Assembly (NCBI GenBank): GCA_946494635.1
Contig: CAMMCS010000096.1
Location: forward strand, 1-7,287
DNA from: an uncultured Oscillibacter sp.
GTDB lineage: Bacteria; Bacillota; Clostridia; Oscillospirales; Oscillospiraceae
Direction of reading: 5' to 3'
DNA: 7,287 nt
Below are positions 1-5,835 of this stretch, piece after piece. Every line of letters begins with the position of its first letter. Positions within the stretch are counted from its first letter, which is position 1. Below the pieces are notes generated by a model. That model searched no databases, was not told where the DNA came from, and saw only the letters and a list, made by a program, of their open reading frames with translations. Position numbers and translations under genes: made by a program.

Positions 1-1431
1 ATCCCGGACATTGATGGCGGACGCCACCGTCTCATTCGCCACCACCAGAGACAGCCGGGCCGTCTGGCCGGAAATGAAGACGGAGTCATTGTACCGGGGA
101 AAGTCCGTGATCGTCCCCGCGATGCGAAAGGGGAGGTCTTCCATATAAAAGGTCTCCGGCAGGGAGAGGTTCTCCGCCTGGGCCAGAACCTCATCCGGTT
201 CCAGGGCCACGGTATGGCCGGTGAGGCGGCCGTAGTCATCGGCGGTGAGAATCTGGATCTGAGTGCTCACTCCGTCCTGTGCCAAAAGTGTAAAGGTGTT
301 GCCGGTGTACCAGCCCACCGTGTCCAGCAGGGTGGACCACTGCAGCAGCTCCACCTTCCGGCCCGCGTCCGCCGCGGCGGCCTGAACCCGTTCCAAGGTG
401 TCCGCGTTCAGTGCCGCCTCCTGCTCCGACGGCACCCCTTCCAGCTTCTGCACCACGTCCACGTCATAGGGATACATCCGGTCCAGGGAATCCTCCAGCC
501 CGGCGTACAGGCTGACGGTGGTGGACACCGTCACCAGCACCATGGTGGAGAGGATGCAGATGTTGGCCAGGCCCACGGCGTTCTGCTTCATCCGGTACAG
601 CAGTCCCGCCACGGCGGTGAAGTGTTTGGGCTGGTAGTAGTACCGGGGACTGTTCCGCAGGTGCTTCAAAAGGGCGATGGACCCGGCGGTGAACAGGCAG
701 TAGGTGCCGATCATCACCAGCAACACCGCCAGGAAGAAGTAGGCCAGGGCCGCGAAGGGATCCGCCACCGTCAGGGCGGTGGCGTAGCCGGCCCCCAGGG
801 TGACAGCCCCCAGCACCGCCAGCAGCCGGCGGGTCCGGGGCTCCCGCTCCCCGGCGCTGGCGCTGTGGAGCAGCTCCACCGGCCGGGACCGCAGGAGGCC
901 TGCCAGGTTCCACACCAGCGTCAGCAGGAAGAGGATGCTAAAGAGAGCGGCGGTGTTGGCCATGCCGGGCAGACTGATTTCAAACCCATACTGCACCGGC
1001 AGGTGGGAAATTTGTAACAGCAGCAACAGCACCAGCTTGCTCAGCAGCACCCCCGCCGCCAGGCCCCCCAGAATGGCCGCGGCGGCGCAGTAGACCGTCT
1101 CCCACACCATCAGGCGGGCGATGTGGCGCTTTTCCAGCCCCAGGATGTTGTACATCCCCAGCTCCCGCCGGCGGCGCTTCATCACGAAGCTGTTGGCGTA
1201 CAGCAGCAGGACGGCGGCGAACAGCGCCACCACCAGGGTGCCCAGGTACATGAGGCTCTGGAGGTACCCGGCCCCCCGGACGGAGGCCACGATGTCGCTG
1301 CGGGTCAGGTAGGAGAGGATGTAGTACATGGCGGCGGTCATGCCGCAGGAGAGGAGATAGGGCCCGTAGAACCGGCCGTTGCGCACCAGGTTCACCAGGG
1401 CCAGCCGGGGGAAGAAGCCGGACTTACGCAT
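1..1431 (-). CDS. BceB-type ABC transporter permease (FtsX family), C-terminus cut off by window edge
   Basis: Membrane subunit of an antimicrobial-peptide resistance and sensing ABC transporter, working with the ATPase encoded just upstream. The frame is open for 477 codons and leaves the window without a stop. The protein starts MRKSGFFPRLALVNLVRN. Hydrophobic stretches suggest membrane segments near residues 24-43, 58-79, 111-138, 157-179, 203-222, 226-250 and 287-309. After the second comes the FtsX-type basic turn KRRRRELGMYNILGLEKR (85-102). From about residue 310 the protein becomes soluble and acidic (EDSLDRMYPYDVDVV and onward), matching the large extracellular domain between TM7 and TM8 of BceB. 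Family members have about 650 residues and ten segments, so TM8-10 should lie beyond the edge. The start overlaps the ATPase gene by 8 bases, implying translational coupling, with GGTGA just ahead of the ATG. The transported peptide cannot be read from the sequence. Family assignment is confident. Confidence 0.92.
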   Translation of the reverse strand, partial: MRKSGFFPRLALVNLVRNGRFYGPYLLSCGMTAAMYYILSYLTRSDIVASVRGAGYLQSLMYLGTLVVALFAAVLLLYANSFVMKRRRRELGMYNILGLEKRHIARLMVWETVYCAAAAILGGLAAGVLLSKLVLLLLLQISHLPVQYGFEISLPGMANTAALFSILFLLTLVWNLAGLLRSRPVELLHSASAGEREPRTRRLLAVLGAVTLGAGYATALTVADPFAALAYFFLAVLLVMIGTYCLFTAGSIALLKHLRNSPRYYYQPKHFTAVAGLLYRMKQNAVGLANICILSTMVLVTVSTTVSLYAGLEDSLDRMYPYDVDVVQKLEGVPSEQEAALNADTLERVQAAAADAGRKVELLQWSTLLDTVGWYTGNTFTLLAQDGVSTQIQILTADDYGRLTGHTVALEPDEVLAQAENLSLPETFYMEDLPFRIAGTITDFPRYNDSVFISGQTARLSLVVANETVASAINVRD

Positions 1432-2191
1432 GGGGCTCACCGCCTCCCGCCAGGACCGTCAGCGTATCGGAGATCCGGCGGAACTGGGCCTCCTGGCTCT
1501 CGCCGCCCCGGTAGAGCTGGTGGTACACCTGCCCGTCCCGCAGGAACAGCACCCGCCCGGCGTGGCTGGCCGCCTTCACGGAGTGGGTGACCATCAGGAT
1601 GGTCTGCCCGGCTGCGTTGATCTCCCCGAACAGCTCCAGCAGGGCGTCGGAGGAGCGGGAGTCCAGGGCGCCGGTGGGCTCGTCCGCCAGGATCAGCTGG
1701 GGATCCGTGATGAGGGCCCGGGCCACCGCCGCCCGCTGCTTCTGGCCGCCGGAGACCTCGTAGGGGTATTTCGTCAGGATGTCCGAGATGCCCAGCTGGT
1801 CCGCGATGGGGCGGAGCTTTTTCTGCATGGCCCGGTAGTCCGTTCCCGCCAGCACCAGGGGCAGATAGATGTTGTCCTGGAGGGAGAAGGTGTCCAGCAG
1901 GTTGAAGTCCTGGAACACGAACCCCAGGTGGGACCGGCGGAAGGCCGCCAGATCCCGCTCCCGGATGGCGGAGAGGGGCTTGCCCGCCAGCAGGACCTCC
2001 CCGGCGGTGGGGCGGTCCAGGGCCGCCAGGATGTTCAGCAGGGTGGTCTTGCCGGAGCCGGACTCCCCCATGATGGCCACATACTCCCCAGCCTCCACGG
2101 AGAAGCTGACGTTGGACAGGGCCTGGACCTGGTTTCCGCCGAAGCGGGTGGTGTAGATTTTTTGTACATGCTGTACTTCCAGCAGCGGCAT
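1424..2191 (-). CDS. BceA-type ABC transporter ATP-binding protein
   Basis: Cytoplasmic ATPase of 255 residues that powers the adjacent FtsX-type permease. All ABC motifs are intact: Walker A GESGSGKT (42-49), Q-loop VFQD with Q94, signature VSGGQ (146-150), Walker B LILADE (166-171), D-loop GALD (174-177) and switch histidine H203. The protein is the usual length for the MacB/LolD/BceA group, and the phrase FQDFNLLDTFSLQDN is typical of it. I chose the ATG at 2191 because a strong AAGGAGG lies 6-7 bases upstream (2199-2205) and the protein then starts MPLLEVQHVQKIY, as in the family. An in-frame ATG at 2254 would add 21 unlikely residues and would include the predicted leader. The gene ends TAA, inside the start of the permease gene. 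Expression is probably switched on by the response regulator through the operator at 2284-2297. The partner and family are well supported; the exported or sensed peptide is unknown. Confidence 0.96.
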   Translation of the reverse strand: MPLLEVQHVQKIYTTRFGGNQVQALSNVSFSVEAGEYVAIMGESGSGKTTLLNILAALDRPTAGEVLLAGKPLSAIRERDLAAFRRSHLGFVFQDFNLLDTFSLQDNIYLPLVLAGTDYRAMQKKLRPIADQLGISDILTKYPYEVSGGQKQRAAVARALITDPQLILADEPTGALDSRSSDALLELFGEINAAGQTILMVTHSVKAASHAGRVLFLRDGQVYHQLYRGGESQEAQFRRISDTLTVLAGGGEPHA

Positions 2192-2223
2192 CAAGATTCC
2201 TCCTTGTATCGGATCATGCCTCC

Positions 2224-2229
2224 ATTGTA
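2224..2229 (-). promoter_or_regulatory. Candidate -10 box of the transporter promoter
   Basis: On the minus strand this reads TACAAT, one base from the TATAAT consensus. It lies 33 bases before the ATPase start codon, so transcription would begin near 2217 and leave a leader of about 26 bases containing the ribosome binding site. No good -35 box sits 17 bases upstream (the hexamer there is GGCAGG). That is what one expects if the promoter depends on an activator bound at 2284-2297. The position is inferred from sequence only. Confidence 0.45.
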
Positions 2230-2235
2230 GCCCAA

Positions 2236-2277
2236 GGGCCGGACTGCCTGCCATGGATTTGGCTTACAGTCCGGCCC
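2236..2277. repeat. 11-bp perfect inverted repeat between kinase and ATPase genes
   Basis: Arms 2236-2246 (GGGCCGGACTG) and 2267-2277 (CAGTCCGGCCC) are perfectly complementary around a 20-base loop. The loop itself contains a smaller GCCA/TGGC stem (2250-2253 with 2260-2263). In RNA read from the kinase gene towards the ATPase gene this would fold into a stable GC-rich hairpin. It is followed by only two T residues, so it is not a standard intrinsic terminator. It could slow or reduce read-through from the regulator-kinase transcript, or protect an mRNA end. It also occupies the spacer and -35 region of the candidate transporter promoter. Confidence 0.75.
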
Positions 2278-2283
2278 GATTCC

Positions 2284-2297
2284 TTACACTTTTGTCA
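2284..2297 (-). promoter_or_regulatory. Predicted BceR-type response-regulator operator
   Basis: On the minus strand the sequence is TGACA-AAAG-TGTAA, an exact fit to TnACA-N4-TGTAA, the pattern I recall for Bce-like response regulators of Bacillota. It is an imperfect inverted repeat (TTACA/TGTCA on the plus strand). It lies just after the kinase stop codon and 55 bases before the candidate -10 box of the ATPase gene, a suitable place for an activator. The regulator encoded at 3295-3969 is the obvious candidate to bind it. The match is seen directly; binding is inferred. Confidence 0.6.
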
Positions 2298-2304
2298 CAT
2301 GGGG

Positions 2305-3291
2305 TCACTCCACCACCCGGCTCCCCCGGGAGAGGTCCAGCCGCACCAGCGTCCCCTGCCCGGGGCGGGAGACGATGGAGATGCTGTGGTTCAGCCGGTC
2401 CATCACCCGGCGGCACAGGTACAGCCCGATGCCGGTGGACTTCTTGTCCTCCCGGCCGTTGTAGCCGGTGAAGCCCTTCTCGAACACCCGGGGCAGGTCC
2501 TCCGCCCGGATGCCGATGCCGCTGTCGGCGATGACCACCGTCTCCCCGTCGCCGTAGATGCGGATGCGCCCTCCGGCGGGGGTGTACTTTAACGCATTGG
2601 ACAGCACCTGCTCCACCACAAAGGAGAGCCACTTCTCATCCGTCAGCACCGTCCGGCCCGTCTCCTGAAGATCCAGGGCGATCTTTTTCAGAATGAACAT
2701 CCGGGCGAACTTCCGCACCGCCTGCCGCAGCAGGCCGTCCAGGTCCGTGTCCCGGAGGACGTAGTCCGTGCTCTCGCTGTCCAGCCGCAGGTAGCCCAGC
2801 ACCATCTCCACATACTGCTCGATTTTGAGAAGCTCCACCTCCACCTCTCCGCTGACAGCATCAGGCTGCTCCTGCAAGAGCAGCCTGGCCGCGGCGATGG
2901 GGGTCTTGATCTGATGGGCCCAGAGGGTGTAGTAGTCCGTCATGTCCTCCAGCCGGTCCCGGTTCTCCGCCGCCAGGCGCACCCGGTCCGCACAGACCGC
3001 CTCCAGCAGGGCCTGGTAGTCTGCCTCCAGGACGCCCCGGGGCGGCGGCAGGGGCAATACGGACTCATTGACCCTCCGCAGCAGATGTTCCAGCTCCCGG
3101 TGCCGCCGGAGAAAGGCGGAGTACCCCAGGGCAAAGAGCACCGCCCCCAGCGCCAGGCAGAGGAGGGCGGCATAGGCCACCGCCTCCACCGGCAGGTCAT
3201 ACAGGGAGAACACCGCCCCAAATACGGCGAAGATGCCCGCCAGCAGCACCAGCAGCTTCCACTGCCGCCTGAGATAGGAAAGAAGCGCCAT
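2305..3291 (-). CDS. BceS-type intramembrane-sensing sensor histidine kinase
   Basis: Membrane kinase of 328 residues that passes a signal to the response regulator encoded just upstream. Two membrane segments lie near residues 12-30 and 37-58 and are joined by only about six residues (YDLPVE). There is thus no room for an extracellular sensor domain, the hallmark of kinases that sense through a partner BceAB transporter. The H-box is WAHQIKTP with phospho-acceptor H126, the form typical of BceS/GraS-like kinases. The N-box has N232 in VLSNALKY, the G1 box is DSGIGI (256-261), the F-box is around FEKGFTG (270-276), and the G2 box is STGIGLYL (285-292). The catalytic domain is therefore complete. 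The start codon follows the regulator stop by 3 bases, with GGAGG inside the end of the regulator gene, so the two are co-translated. The stop is TGA at 2305-2307. The stimulus is unknown, but cell-wall-active peptides are usual for the family. Confidence 0.95.
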   Translation of the reverse strand: MALLSYLRRQWKLLVLLAGIFAVFGAVFSLYDLPVEAVAYAALLCLALGAVLFALGYSAFLRRHRELEHLLRRVNESVLPLPPPRGVLEADYQALLEAVCADRVRLAAENRDRLEDMTDYYTLWAHQIKTPIAAARLLLQEQPDAVSGEVEVELLKIEQYVEMVLGYLRLDSESTDYVLRDTDLDGLLRQAVRKFARMFILKKIALDLQETGRTVLTDEKWLSFVVEQVLSNALKYTPAGGRIRIYGDGETVVIADSGIGIRAEDLPRVFEKGFTGYNGREDKKSTGIGLYLCRRVMDRLNHSISIVSRPGQGTLVRLDLSRGSRVVE

Positions 3292-3294
3292 GGT

Positions 3295-3969
3295 CTATTC
3301 CTCCACCAGATAGCCCTCGCCCTTCCGGGTGCGGATGAAGTCCGGCAGGCCTGCCGCCTCCAGCTTCCGCCGCAGCCGGGCGATGTTCACCGTCAGGGTG
3401 TTCTCGTCCACAAAGCTGTCGGACTCCCACAGCCGGGTCATCAGGGCGTCCCGGCTGACGGTCTGTCCCTTCCTCTCCAGCAGCATCTGCAGGATCCGCA
3501 GCTCATTGCGGGTCAGCTCCACCCGCTGCCCGCGGGCGTCCAGCGTCCCGTCGGACATATTCAGCACCGCCCCGCCGCACTGCAGCAGCTGCCCGGGCGG
3601 GCCGAAGTCATAGGCCCGGCGCAGCATGGCCTGGACCTTGGCGGAGAGTACCTGCAGGTCAAAGGGCTTTGCCAGCAGGTCGTCCCCGCCCATCTGCATG
3701 GCCATGACGGTGTTGACGCTGTCCCCGGCGGAGGTGAGGAACAGGATGGGCACCTTGGAGACCCGCCGGATCTCCCGGCACCAGTGGTAGCCGTTGAAGA
3801 AGGGGAGGGAGATGTCCAGCAGCACCAGGTGGGGGGAAAAGGCGGCAAACTCCGAGAGGACGCTGTCAAACCGCTCCGCACAGCGGACGGTGTAGCCCCA
3901 GCCTGTCAGATGCCTGGCCACGGCGCCGGCGATGGCCGCGTCGTCCTCCACGAGAAAGATCCTGTACAT
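3295..3969 (-). CDS. OmpR/PhoB-family response regulator (BceR-like)
   Basis: Transcription factor of 224 residues, partner of the adjacent kinase. The receiver domain (about 1-118) has the acidic pair E8/D9/D10, phospho-acceptor D52 in VLLDISLP, T79 in LFLTS and the conserved lysine K101 in LLAKPFD. The winged-helix DNA-binding domain (about 128-224) includes ELTRNELRIL (151-160) and a recognition helix around TLTVNIARLRRKL (191-203), and ends TRKGEGYLVEE. The phrase FFNGYHWCREIR and the length match BceR/GraR-like regulators. I chose the ATG at 3969 because GGGAGGTGA lies just upstream and the protein begins MYRIFLVEDD. A start at 4089 would add 40 residues and run across the promoter. The likely target is the operator at 2284-2297 before the ATPase gene. 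Family assignment is firm; the target is inferred. Confidence 0.96.
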   Translation of the reverse strand: MYRIFLVEDDAAIAGAVARHLTGWGYTVRCAERFDSVLSEFAAFSPHLVLLDISLPFFNGYHWCREIRRVSKVPILFLTSAGDSVNTVMAMQMGGDDLLAKPFDLQVLSAKVQAMLRRAYDFGPPGQLLQCGGAVLNMSDGTLDARGQRVELTRNELRILQMLLERKGQTVSRDALMTRLWESDSFVDENTLTVNIARLRRKLEAAGLPDFIRTRKGEGYLVEE

Positions 3970-3985
3970 GCGCTCACCTCCCTGA

Positions 3986-3999
3986 TACGCAAGAGCGTA
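3986..3999. repeat. Palindrome TACGC-N4-GCGTA over the regulator promoter start
   Basis: A perfect 5-bp inverted repeat with a 4-base centre (AAGA). Its right half overlaps the candidate -10 box of the regulator promoter and its left half covers the predicted transcription start. It could be a repressor site or the base of a small leader hairpin. It does not resemble the BceR-type operator, so it gives no evidence of autoregulation. With arms this short it may be chance. Confidence 0.35.
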
Positions 4000-4022
4000 C
4001 CATCCCTGGCGGGGATTGTCAA
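3994..4022 (-). promoter_or_regulatory. Predicted promoter of the regulator-kinase pair
   Basis: On the minus strand a perfect -35 box TTGACA (4022-4017) is followed after 17 bases by TACGCT (3999-3994), a weak -10 box with three of six consensus bases. Transcription would start near 3987 and give a leader of about 18 bases that contains the GGGAGGTGA ribosome binding site. Spacing is ideal. The weak -10 suggests low basal expression. Confidence 0.6.
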
Positions 4023-4064
4023 TTACCCGGCGCGGAATGGGCCTCCGCCAGCCTTTTCGCCGAA

Positions 4065-4084
4065 CCGGCAGGCCCTTCTGCCGG
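4065..4084. repeat. 7-bp perfect inverted repeat (hairpin) in the divergent region
   Basis: CCGGCAG and CTGCCGG flank a 6-base loop GCCCTT. No T-run follows on either strand, so it is not a standard terminator. It lies upstream of both predicted promoters and should be in neither main transcript. AGGCCCTTC occurs here and again at 4089-4097. Function unknown. Confidence 0.4.
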
Positions 4085-4166
4085 GGCAAGGCCCTTCAAA
4101 GTGTGTCCTCCGCACCTCATTTTTCATTGAAATACACAATTTCCCAGCCCGAATGTCCCCCTTTCG

Positions 4167-4195
4167 TTTGCAAGTCGAAAAAAGTTTCTTGCAAA
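4167..4195. promoter_or_regulatory. Inverted repeat TTTGCAAG-N13-CTTGCAAA just upstream of -35 (operator candidate)
   Basis: Two perfect 8-bp arms (4167-4174 and 4188-4195) sit two bases before the -35 box of the hydrolase promoter. Each arm holds the palindromic core TTGCAA, and the cores are 21 bp apart centre to centre, about two helical turns, so both face the same side of the DNA. This layout suits an activator contacting RNA polymerase or a pair of bound dimers. The regulator is not identified in this window. Confidence 0.55.
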
Positions 4196-4197
4196 TC

Positions 4198-4226
4198 TTG
4201 ATTTTTACAGGCTCGGAACTTATAAT
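4198..4226 (+). promoter_or_regulatory. Strong housekeeping-type promoter of the hydrolase-permease operon
   Basis: TTGATT (4198-4203), a 17-base spacer and a perfect TATAAT (4221-4226). Transcription should start near 4233, leaving a leader of about 63 bases before the hydrolase ATG at 4296. The boxes and spacing are the best in the window. Inverted repeats on both sides suggest that it is controlled. Confidence 0.8.
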
Positions 4227-4242
4227 ATTGTTCATTCACAAT
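4227..4242. promoter_or_regulatory. Inverted repeat ATTGT-N6-ACAAT over the transcription start (repressor site candidate)
   Basis: A perfect 5-bp inverted repeat (4227-4231 and 4238-4242) starts immediately after the -10 box and spans the predicted start of transcription, the classic place for a repressor to block RNA polymerase. A related but shorter element, ATTG-N7-CAAT, lies about 100 bases upstream at 4126-4140. Binding protein unknown. Confidence 0.5.
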
Positions 4243-4295
4243 CACAGCAAAACATCGCGGAAACCATAAAGATTTCAAGGGGGGATCTGGCAAGC

Positions 4296-5726
4296 ATGAC
4301 AGAAAAACAACGGGCTCTGGAAATCATCGGGCAGGCACGCCCGAATCTGGAAGCCCTGAGCGATGCAATTTGGGACCATCCCGAGGTGGGATATCACGAG
4401 TCCTTCGCGGCGGACGCCCTTTGCGCGTTTCTGGAGGAAAACGGCTTTCAGGTGGAACGGAACCTGGCCGGGATTCCGACTGCGTTCAGCGGCAGCTACG
4501 GCTCCGGCGCGCCGGTCATCGGTCTGCTGGGGGAGTTTGACGCATTGCCCGGCATGAGCCAGAAGGCAGGCTGCTTTGAAAAGTGCGCCGCGGCGGACGG
4601 CGGCCCCGGCCACGGCTGCGGCCACAATCTGCTGGGTGTCGGTTCCCTGGCCGCCGCTCTTGGCGTAAAGGCCTATCTGGAGGCCGGCCATACGGGAACC
4701 GTCAAATTTTTCGGCTGCCCCGCGGAAGAGGGCGGTTCCGGAAAGGGCTTCATGGCCCGTGCCGGTGTGTTTCAGGGGCTGGACGCCGCTTTCAGCTGGC
4801 ATCCGGGAGACCTGAACTCCGTGTCCACGGAGAGCACCATGGCCAATTACCAGATCTGCTACCGCTTCCACGGCGTCTCATCCCACGCGGCCCTCTCTCC
4901 CGAGCTGGGCCGCAGCGCCCTGGACGCGCTGGAGCTGATGAACGTGGGCGTGCAGTTCCTGCGGGAGCATGTCCCCGGTGACACCCGGATCCACTACGCC
5001 ATCACGGACACCGGCGGCTCCGCCCCTGGGACGGTCCAGTCCCACGCCGAGGCGGTTTATCTGCTGCGGGCCGCCCAGCTGCCCCAGGTGAAGGCCCTCT
5101 ATGAGCGGGTGAACAAGATCGCCCAGGGAGCCGCCCTGATGACCGAGACCACAGTGGAGACGGAATTCATCAAGGCCTGCTCCAATATGGTGCTCAACAC
5201 CGAGCTGATGAAGGTGATGCAGCGCAATCTGGAGCAGATCCCCTGCGACTTCTTTGATGAGGCGGATGCGGACTTTGCCCGGCAGGTAGCTGCCTCCTTC
5301 ACCTACAAGGATCCCTATTTTGAAGATGTGGCCGCCCAGATCGAGGACCCGGAGCTCCGGGAGAAGATCCTGCAAGACAAGGACGCTCCCATCCACACCG
5401 TGACCATGCCCCTGCTGCGGGAAAGCCAGGGCTTTGTCTCCTCCGATGTGGGAGATGTGAGCTGGAATTGCCCGGTGGCCCAGATCGGCACCGCCACCAT
5501 GCCCGCCGGCACCCCCATGCACTCCTGGCAGGCGGTGGCTGTGGGCAAGTCTCCCCTGGCCCACAAGGGCATGCTTTACGCGTCCAAGGTCATCGCCGCC
5601 TCCGCCATTGACGCCCTGGAAGATCCGGAGATCCTCCGTCGGGCCAAGGCAGAATTCGTCCGCCGCACCGGCGGCAAAGCATACGATTCCCCCATCCCCG
5701 CTGAGGTGAAGCCCCGGATCCCCTGA
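4296..5726 (+). CDS. AbgB-like M20D family amidohydrolase (aminobenzoyl-glutamate hydrolase type)
   Basis: Cytoplasmic metal-dependent amidohydrolase of 476 residues, close in length and layout to E. coli AbgB (about 480), a subunit of p-aminobenzoyl-glutamate hydrolase. The catalytic domain shows IWDHPEVGYHE (25-35), LLGEFDALPGMSQKAGC (77-93), the metal motif GHGCGHN (105-111, ligands C108 and H110), GCPAEEGGSGK (140-150, E144/E145), SWHP (H169) and the late histidine in MHSWQ (H409). The lid/dimerisation domain (about 186-300) has H197 in GVSSHAALSPELGRSALDA, then HYAITDTGG and GAALMTETTVE. VSSDVGDVSWNCPVAQ (381-396) is also AbgB-like. No signal peptide is visible. Family members cut the amide bond of N-acyl or aminobenzoyl amino acids; the substrate here is unproven. 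The ribosome site AAGGGGGG (4277-4284) is 11 bases from the ATG, rather far. The gene is first in an operon with the permease downstream. No AbgA or AbgT gene is in the window. Confidence 0.93.
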   Translation: MTEKQRALEIIGQARPNLEALSDAIWDHPEVGYHESFAADALCAFLEENGFQVERNLAGIPTAFSGSYGSGAPVIGLLGEFDALPGMSQKAGCFEKCAAADGGPGHGCGHNLLGVGSLAAALGVKAYLEAGHTGTVKFFGCPAEEGGSGKGFMARAGVFQGLDAAFSWHPGDLNSVSTESTMANYQICYRFHGVSSHAALSPELGRSALDALELMNVGVQFLREHVPGDTRIHYAITDTGGSAPGTVQSHAEAVYLLRAAQLPQVKALYERVNKIAQGAALMTETTVETEFIKACSNMVLNTELMKVMQRNLEQIPCDFFDEADADFARQVAASFTYKDPYFEDVAAQIEDPELREKILQDKDAPIHTVTMPLLRESQGFVSSDVGDVSWNCPVAQIGTATMPAGTPMHSWQAVAVGKSPLAHKGMLYASKVIAASAIDALEDPEILRRAKAEFVRRTGGKAYDSPIPAEVKPRIP

Positions 5727-5764
5727 GCGCCGCGGGCTTCCCTGATTTCCCTGTGTGTGCCGGC

Positions 5765-5795
5765 GCGCACCCTGCCCGATCCGGGCGGGATGCGC
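5765..5795 (+). repeat. Long GC-rich hairpin between hydrolase and permease genes
   Basis: Arms 5765-5778 and 5782-5795 pair over 14 positions with one mismatch (C5770/A5790) and one G-T wobble, around a 3-base loop ATC. The structure lies in the 109-base gap of the operon, 38 bases after the hydrolase stop codon and 40 before the permease start. No T-run follows, so it is not an ordinary terminator. A stable mRNA stem here could mark a processing or 3'-end protection site that sets the hydrolase-to-permease ratio. Confidence 0.7.
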
Positions 5796-5835
5796 CAGGC
5801 TAGGAGAGAACTGAAAACGTTGAGGAGGAAATCCC

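Larger units (their letters stand above)
3970..4295. other. Divergent intergenic control region
   Basis: A 326-base gap between the minus-strand regulator gene and the plus-strand hydrolase gene. I see no convincing gene in it; short open frames here lack ribosome binding sites and family features. It holds a promoter in each direction, three inverted repeats with operator-like placement and one GC-rich hairpin, each listed separately. The half next to the hydrolase (about 4110 to 4280) is markedly richer in A and T than the coding DNA on both sides, as expected of a regulated promoter. Confidence 0.85.

Noticed and set aside
280..293. Second BceR-like site, plus-strand TGCCA-AAAG-TGTAA
   Set aside because: One base off the TnACA pattern and inside the permease coding sequence, far from any promoter. 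Probably chance.
214..1017. Long plus-strand open frame opposite the permease gene
   Set aside because: Low-complexity product rich in G, Q, H and P with no domain, typical of the antisense of GC-rich coding DNA. The minus-strand permease frame has clear FtsX features.
1379..2230. Long plus-strand open frame opposite the ATPase gene
   Set aside because: It mirrors an ATPase with every ABC motif intact, and its own product resembles no family.
2192..2254. Longer N-terminus for the ATPase from an ATG at 2254
   Set aside because: It would translate the leader including the ribosome site at 2199-2205 and the -10 box. The family starts at MPLLEVQHV.
2236..2277. Inverted repeat as an intrinsic terminator of the regulator-kinase transcript
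   Set aside because: Only two T residues follow the stem on the minus strand and the loop is 20 bases. Kept as an inverted repeat of unknown role.
3970..4089. Longer N-terminus for the response regulator from an ATG at 4089
   Set aside because: The extra 40 residues are basic and unlike any receiver domain, and the region contains the TTGACA promoter. The ATG at 3969 has a strong ribosome binding site.
2914..4269. 451-codon plus-strand open frame opposite kinase and regulator
   Set aside because: It runs across two well-defined minus-strand genes and their promoter, its product is H/Q/G-rich without domains, and no ribosome binding site is seen.
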